A DNA stretch of 64,000 nucleotides from Heterobilharzia americana (taxonomy: Eukaryota; Platyhelminthes; Trematoda; Strigeidida; Schistosomatidae): positions 61,821,257 to 61,885,256 of the forward strand of contig OX104128.1 in NCBI GenBank assembly GCA_944470555.2. Reading direction: 5' to 3'. A program made the position numbers and the translations under genes. The notes under the pieces were generated by a model. It worked only from the letters and a program-made list of their open reading frames with translations, was not told where the DNA came from and searched no databases. Position 1 is the first letter of the stretch; the number at the start of each line of letters is the position of its first letter. Below are positions 57,925-64,000 of this stretch, one piece after another.

Positions 57925-58085
57925 ACAGATAATACTCTAGTGTTTAAATCCATGGGTCTAGGGTTGGAGTCTCAATGGAAGCAACAACATTCGCTGAAAT
58001 CCGGGTACACCCAGCTGACAAATTTCAAGTAGGATAAAAACACGCTATTTGAATTCCACTACTAGCCACTATTAATCAAATTACA
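57925..58085 (+). mobile_element. Sm-alpha element, ribozyme decayed
   Basis: The head (GTGTTTAAATCCATGGG) and GGGTACACCCAGCTGAC then GATAAAAACACGC and AATTCCACTACTAGCCACTA keep the Sm-alpha order. CTGACGAG and GAAA are both mutated. Confidence 0.6.
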
Positions 58086-59639
58086 TTACAATTTACGAAT
58101 GTATTAGCGGGCTAAAATTTTGTAGAACAATTTGAATAGGTGTAAATAGTTTTTAGATGCGCTGAATAGGTATAAAACGTTCGAAGGGAGAAACATAAGA
58201 TATACTGAAAATGATAACAGTCGACTAGTAAGTAATAATGACGTAAGCATCAGAGGAGGGAGCATCAGTAGCTTAAAAGGAACAGAACAAATGATGAACA
58301 CATACCTTATTGCAGAGTTCAGTTTTCTTCGCCAAATCATCAATACTTGGACTGTTATCAAATAATCACAAATCCAAATTACTTTTAAACCATTGAGGTT
58401 GTTAGTAGCTTAAGTAGATGGTTTTGGTGGAATAATGAATCGATAATAGGTGCTGAATTATCAAACTGCTCGTTGACTTACACTCTTTCAGGGACAGAGG
58501 AATATTTTGTGAGACCTAATGTGAATCAGTGGTTGCGTTTACTGAGTCACCTTACCTTAGTAGTGAATTATGAATTTTTCTGAATGGTTTTAGTCAAACT
58601 TAAAATTAAGTTTCGCATGTTGAAAGAAATTTATACTGATTGCTCCAGTCTCATGACATTCATCATATTACTGATCTTATTATAATAGGAAACTTATCGA
58701 GTGTTACATGGCCTCTTAGTTTAGCATTCTTTACATTGTGCATAGTCTTTAGGAGGTCAAGAGTAAGACTTCTACACCGACCGATCAGATCATCGGTGGG
58801 GGAAATGGTTATGAACAAACTTCTTTTTACAAAGTTCTCAAGAAGCAAGTTGGATACATGAAAATCACTTTCATAACTCCTGTCTTATGTCAATTCTAGC
58901 TGGGCGACTCTTATGAAAGCCCTTTAACAACATGTGTGTGTTTGTGTGCGTGAATGATCAGTCAAGGAATATAAAACGTCAAAAACTTTATAAAAGGGTA
59001 TGAAGATTTCTAGTAAAAAGGCAGTTTCCATTACAAACCACTGAAAACTAGAGCGTACTAAATCCTTATCCGTTCCTAGTTCGAACCTCCTTATCAATAT
59101 GCATCCACTTAGATTTAAGATTCGTACACATTTCGATCGTATGGAATAATGAAGTAGTGGTAACTATTCGTCTGCAAACCAAGACTTTTGTCCATACCAA
59201 AAAAAAGTTTTAAAAAGAGAACTTTTCTTTCAATTCACTGCGCATTTTCTTCCTAAATGACTGTGGGAAAAAGTAGCGACAAACTGTTTTGGAAAAGTAT
59301 ACTTCTGTAATAAAGTATATCTTGATTACAATTATAATATCTTTTAGGCTTATCCTTAAAGCGTAGTCCAACAGTATCACCTTCGGAATTGTATGACTGT
59401 TACATTTAACTGGTGTCAGTTATATGGGACTCAACGCTTTTAAAGGCTGCAGCTTCTAAGTCTGTATATGCATGTGTTAGTTGATAAGACTAGGGACTAT
59501 ATGAGCAATAAAGGAAAGAACCATTTCATAATAATTTCCTTAAAATACACTAAGAAAAAACAGAGTACCAGATTCAGAAGCCTTAAAAAAACAAAAGCTG
59601 AATTTAGGGAATGAATGCCACACCATGACATTCAAGTAA
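58086..59639. other. No recognised gene
   Basis: Frames 58104-58361 (minus) and 58640-58861 (plus, with a 61-codon rival on the other strand) have no motifs. Confidence 0.3.
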
Positions 59640-59860
59640 AATTTTGAAGGCAATGATAGACAAACTGTTGCATCTCATGAGTTCTATGAGCACATTACAT
59701 TACTTTGCTTCAGTTTGTGGAGTAAGGTATATAGGTCGTTTGATGTGACTGCTATCCAAAAGGATTCAGGAGCATAATCTCACACGGTTACAAAGAGGTA
59801 ACAGTGGATCGATAAGAAAAGCTATAACTGAATAGATCGTGAACATGGGTCATTCTGCCT
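59640..59860 (+). pseudogene. Penelope-like element, GIY-YIG scrap
   Basis: The plus strand translates as FASVCGVRYIGRLM, one stop, then LLSKRIQEHNLTRLQRGNSG and SIRKAITEH. The CGVRYIGR and KRIQEH boxes are the same as in 1140-1560 and 13042-13257. Confidence 0.65.
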
Positions 59861-61394
59861 CAAGAACCTCACCAGTCAAAGTCATTTGTAAAGGGGGAAA
59901 AATTTTCCAAAGACTGCATGTCTTCACATTAGTTGCATCACCAAACCTCTTGCTACACATATGAGAATTTTTTACACGTCCTGTTTCACAGTCTTAATTT
60001 CCAGTCTTTGAAATCCCCTGTTTATTTGCACACGGTTCACTTCCTAAGTAATTTAACACTCTTTTTCATCACACTTGAGTTTCCAAGTATTTTGTCATTT
60101 ATTGCCATATTTGACAAACCACTTAAGTTATCAAACGCTAACACAAGAAAAATGAATAAATTTGCGACTGTACAGCTTTAAGAATGAAACTGTCGAAAGT
60201 AGACTTCTTCTCATCTTCTGGAATACAGATATTCCAGCATTTACAGGCGTTTACCGTGAACAGGAAATTATTCTAATTATCACCAGAGTGTTCATAAACA
60301 CTGAAACATAGTCAAATGGTGGAGGTGTTTTGAAAAATAATTTTAGCTCACTTAAACTGCAATTGAACAATATCATGCACTGAACACTTATTCATTGATT
60401 GATTCTCTGAAGTTGTTTAGAAAATAAATTGAATTTTCCCCGAGTTAGATGCACTGTAATACGCAGTATTTCATCTTGATGACCACACTGTTCACTTATT
60501 CAATAGAGTTCAGTTACCATCTAGGTATCATAAAACAGAAAATTGCTTACTCTTCATTAAGTAAGCGATTAAAATAGAGATATTTACTACTATTTTAGTA
60601 TTATTTACTGGGTTACCTATCAGATACAATTTATCATCCATGGTCATATCGAAATAACTCGACAACTTTAAGATATAGTTTATATAGTTCTGATTTTCGG
60701 GCCTTGTGATATAAGGTGGTAGGATCTTTCATATATCTACCACAGTGCCGACTTTTTTACTCTTTACACTAATCTTTACTACTAAGCTGTTCAAACAACA
60801 ACTGGCTACCTGTAAGACTGAAGTATGAATAAGAATTAGCAATGGATAGCGTGTCCTAAAAATGGATGAATGTCAGCGTTACATTTGAACAAACATCCCA
60901 ATGTTATTACTCTTATTTAGGTAGATGGTTTGTATTCAGTTGACATGATAGGCAAATCAATTTGAAAATAATCCATTCGCACAGTTTTTACATGCTTAGA
61001 TGAAGACGAATTTCATATATGATATAGTGTGACTGAGGTATGCAACAACTGCGATTTAGGAGTTGAACAACACACTACTCCTCCACGGTAAGCAAAGAAT
61101 TCATTTCGCTCATGATAATAGTCGATAAAGTGTTTTCATGAAGATTAAATTGAACAGTGATCAGAATTGTCTAACTTTAAGGATAACTGAATAATAAGAT
61201 AGGCTCAACACAGTGATGTTGTCACTACGGTCTAAGTGTGCAGTGGACAAAGTAGATATAACAAACACAGATATGAAGTTACTTCGATTACATTGACTGA
61301 AAGGCTTTTTTTGCACAGAAATAATCATGGGCAACAGGATGCTGTTGGACATTGTGTTATTTCATAGTACAAAATATTTCTTTCGATTGTTGAC
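59861..61394. other. No recognised gene
   Basis: Downstream of the synthetase exon on the minus strand. It could hold 3' UTR sequence, but no AATAAA on the minus strand was confidently placed near the stop. Confidence 0.35.
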
Positions 61395-61690
61395 AGTCAA
61401 CTAACATTATCAAAGTGAACCGCGATGATGAGCCTGGTGGTGGCGGCCCCAATGCAAAATGATCAGTAGAATGTCAGTGCCCAGCACTAGAAAGTCCAGT
61501 GACTGATCGACGCATCTAATCCAGTACTATAGGAAGTCAATCGCGACCTGCAATCTGACTAGAGCACTGAATGACGTGTGACCTCACTTTTCAGGGGAGA
61601 TCAGTGCCCTAGAGGTTACAGATACACTTTGCTGATGAGTGCCACCAGGAACAAAACCTAGGTGCAAGGCTTCCTGTCGATTTCATCTAA
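61395..61690 (+). mobile_element. Hammerhead short element, family 3, circularly permuted
   Basis: The 3' part (GATGAGCCTGGTGG, then GCAAAATGATCAGTAGAAT, 61417-61470) comes before the ribozyme part (61623-61672, GCTGATGAGTGCC then CTTCCTGTCGAT), the reverse of the order at 29395-29760. The ribozyme has CTGATGAG but lost GAAA (CAAAA) and GTC (GTG). Stem I CTTTG/CAAGG still pairs. Confidence 0.62.
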
Positions 61691-61769
61691 CCAACTATCT
61701 AGCCTTCCACTAAATGTAAAACAACAAGTCATCTTATGTACATAAGGCTTTGAAACAAATAGATAACAT

Positions 61770-62374
61770 TTACAGAGTAATTTTATATGTATTTCTTGGA
61801 ATGCAATTGTATCTCGTATGTTTGCTATGTCTAAAATATATTGCAAAAGACGTTCAAAACCAAGACCAAAACCAGCATGAGGAACACTGCCAGTGTTACG
61901 CAAGTCAATATACCAGTTGGAGTGATCTGTACACTGATTGTTAGACTTCATACGCTCACGTAAAAGGGTGGTAGAAGTCTCACGAACGCTGGCACCCACT
62001 AATTCACCAACTCCAGGAAACAATAAATCACTGCATTCTGCATTAACACCATCAATTGATTGACAGTAAAATGGTTTAAGCTGTAAAGGAAAATGTGTTA
62101 TGAAAACTGGACGTTTTCCTCCAAACCAATCCAGAATCTTATATTCATCCTGTTTACTCAAATCATATGGTTCTTTAAAATTGAAGTCTGTTGTACTCAT
62201 TTCCTTATTCACATACTTAATCGCTTCATTGTATGAAACACGAGCAAATGGCTTTTCAAGTACTGATTCTAATGTCTTTCTGAAATCTGTGGCTAAATCA
62301 ACAGATTCACTAGGACAGGGTTTTTCAGATACCGGTTGTTTCCCTAGAAATGTTCGAATTAACACCAAATCATG
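61770..62374 (-). CDS. Asparaginyl-tRNA synthetase, last coding exon (probably mitochondrial)
   Basis: A class II aminoacyl-tRNA synthetase C-terminus that joins asparagine to tRNA-Asn. The exon opens at 62374 after a pyrimidine-rich tract and CTTCTAG, frame HDLVLIRT. Visible motifs: RPVFITHFPLQLKPFY (motif 2-distal substrate pocket), LLFPGVGELVGASVRE (the conserved GxGE..G.S.RE block), WYIDLRNTGSVPHAGFGLGF and ERLLQYILDIANIRD (motif 3 with its catalytic Arg). The VPHAGFGLGFER form and short tail resemble the organellar enzyme (NARS2) more than the cytosolic one. The frame as given runs on to 61658. Adding one base at 61799-61802 yields IAFPRNTYKITL and a TAA at 61772-61770, the expected FPR ending, so one A seems missing. 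A family 3 short element lies downstream. Earlier exons were not found within the window. Confidence 0.85.
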
Positions 62375-62400
62375 CTAGAAGATAAACAAAAAAGAGAAAA
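62375..62400 (-). other. Splice acceptor and polypyrimidine tract of the synthetase intron
   Basis: The minus strand reads TTTTCTCTTTTTTG, then TTTATCTTCTAG, then exon. It fixes the exon start at 62374 and shows that the TTG sometimes taken as the start (62368) is an internal leucine. Confidence 0.8.
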
Positions 62401-62599
62401 AAAACACCACAACATTGTTTTAGGTATGAAAACACAACAGATAGAATAGAAACAATCTTTACAGTGGTTATTTAACACTACAGCGTTGTCGACGCTTGCA
62501 ATTGTCCAGTTTCTTGAATGAGAAACGACTAAAAATAGTCACACTGTTTATTCTTTCCCTTTTATATCCCGATAAAAATATTATCTGTATAAATTGCTA

Positions 62600-62890
62600 A
62601 GATTAAAGTTTGACTCAGTGGCCTTGTGGACAATACTCTGGCGTTTGAAGTAACTGCTCCTGAGTCAAAAGCTTAACAGTAACAACTTCACTAACTGAGA
62701 GTCAGGTACATCCAGCTGATGAGTCTCAAATAGAACAAAACGTGCGTCCGGTATTTCACTGCTAGCCACTATCCATGATTAATATGAAATTCGAAAATAT
62801 CAACAATGTTGAGGTCTTGGCACAAGAACCATATGCCAATAATCGTTGATCAATTCGCTCCAATCAACGGCGGAGATTTACAAGCCATAG
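62600..62890 (+). mobile_element. Sm-alpha element in the synthetase intron
   Basis: It has the head GTGGCCTTGTGGACAATAC then TGGCGTTTGAAGTAACTGC, the ribozyme region at 62705-62760 and the 3' part with GATCAATTCGCTCCAATC and AACGGCGG. The order is the normal, non-permuted one. Confidence 0.75.
62705..62760 (+). ncRNA. Sm-alpha hammerhead motif, one core box lost
   Basis: CTGATGAG and cleavage triplet GTC are intact and stem I CATCCAG pairs with CCGG-type sequence, but GAAA reads AAAA (the G is lost) and stem II is weakened (TCTC/GAAC). Cleavage is not expected. Confidence 0.65.
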
Positions 62891-63529
62891 CATCAAAAAT
62901 ATTCACTATTGTTAGCTTATCTATATCTCTTCTGATTCCATAATTATGCACATTAGAATGATAATATACTGTCGGTTAGACTAGTTGCTGGATATAGTGA
63001 TACATCTTCTTAGAGTTCAAGAACTCTCTCTTCTATCGCCATTGTAATGAATGCATCAACTACCTACCTATCCATAATCAGCACTAAATAAGGAGAACAT
63101 TTTGATGTACTTAAATATTCAAATGGTTAGCAGCTAATTCACTTTCGATAAAGATAATTCAGTAATGAACATCATAAGACTCTGCCACAATGAGATATAG
63201 GAACTTTATGATTTATAAATCGACAAAGTTAGCGCTTTATAATGTTTGAAATAAAGTTGGAAAACACTAGAGATTAAATAAAAATACACAAACCAGGGAG
63301 AGAGAGAGAGAGAGTTGCTACAAGTTATAAATACCGATGATTAAAGCTAACAAAATCTTATGGCCTTGTATTAGGACTCTCAGGCAAAAGCGTAAAGTCA
63401 TGTAGTACTCTGTGTTTCTGTAATTAGTGTTTACTTATAATGAAAGTCGCGTTCGTGTTACAACGTGGTCTAAATTACTAAAACGACCAGTCAGAATCAA
63501 ATGAGTAGTTGGAATATAACAAGTCCTGT
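62891..63529. other. Intron or intergenic sequence, no exon seen
   Basis: Contains a (GA)n tract at 63298-63315. No earlier synthetase exon was recognised here. Confidence 0.35.
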
Positions 63530-64000
63530 TAGGCAACTCTTTTTGAACTGCACATCTACAACACTAAATGTGATCAACGACAAGAAATAGATGATTTTTT
63601 AAGTACAGTTGTAGCAGGCAATCTTCGTTATCTGTTCGTTTGACTGGGATTCTAAAAAAGCCTGTTAAATGACTTTCTGTCTGACTTAGACTAGTCATTT
63701 TTGCATTGAAATCACCTATTACGACAACTACATCTGAACGTTAGGATTTCATTAGGAGGCTAGACAGTTTTCGGCAGTTGGTGGATGCGAGAGTGGAGAT
63801 TACAAAGAGACAGTGATGAGTTTCCCGATTCCCTTCGGTTTTCAGTGTGTCATTCAACTGAACAGTGCATAAGCTACCGTCAACTGAGATCCAGTCGAGG
63901 AGTGCACTTTCTGCCTTAGCACCTGATGCGAGATGACAAGAAGTAGCAATTGAATCTCTAAAAACTCGAAAGGTGAGTTTCGCAACTTTACTACATCAAT
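63530..64000 (-). mobile_element. LINE endonuclease fragment (CR1/RTE-type)
   Basis: The minus strand translates to DVVVVIGDFNAKMTSLSQTE (about 63680-63740), then TDNEDCLLQLYLKNHLFLV (about 63575-63630), preceded in another frame by CHLASGAKAESALLDW-type text. GDFNAK is the catalytic DxN block of APE-type LINE endonucleases. It continues past the window edge. Confidence 0.72.

Noticed and set aside
62366..62368. TTG as a start codon for the synthetase frame
   Set aside because: The frame runs upstream without a stop to a good splice acceptor at 62374/62375. The codon is an internal leucine.

Overview
The window looks like repeat-rich nuclear DNA of a blood fluke (Schistosoma or a close relative). 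It is AT-rich and contains almost no intact genes. The repeat set is the typical schistosome one: RTE-like and CR1-like LINEs, Penelope-like elements with GIY-YIG ends, and tRNA-derived short elements carrying hammerhead ribozyme motifs (Sm-alpha type). The genus is inferred from this combination. I cannot name the species.

Only two stretches look like host protein-coding sequence, both on the minus strand. One is the last coding exon of an asparaginyl-tRNA synthetase, probably the mitochondrial enzyme (61770-62374). It has a clean splice acceptor and motif 3, but one base is missing just before its conserved C-terminal FPR. The other is an unrecognised candidate first exon (20103-20500) with an ATG behind an in-frame stop and a GTAAGA donor. 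No introns can be joined and no complete gene is visible.

Layout. 0-20 kb: Penelope-like remnants (1.2 and 13 kb), a degraded RTE copy (2.0-4.2 kb), LINE 3' fragments, a young RTE fragment (17.2-18.3 kb) and three copies of a palindromic 143-bp MITE, two of them with 8-bp target-site duplications. 20-37 kb: the orphan exon, many hammerhead-bearing short elements (one pair in a 322-bp palindrome), LINE tails, and a 3'-truncated RTE copy that keeps its 5' end (34.2-36.2 kb). 37-50 kb: an Sm-alpha array with an 85-bp-arm palindrome, RTE and Penelope fragments, and a cluster of minus-strand CR1-like fragments (45.3-49.4 kb). 51-57 kb: a 3-kb direct tandem duplication whose copies differ almost only by single-base gaps. 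57-64 kb: more short elements, the synthetase exon, and the endonuclease part of another LINE at the right edge.

The most notable biology is the coexistence of three short-element families with hammerhead motifs, some with the full catalytic core and some decayed, in circularly permuted or inverted arrangements. The most important caution is base-level quality: single-base homopolymer losses occur in the synthetase exon, in one of two near-identical RTE copies, and throughout one arm of the 3-kb duplication. Some 'broken' features may therefore be assembly errors.
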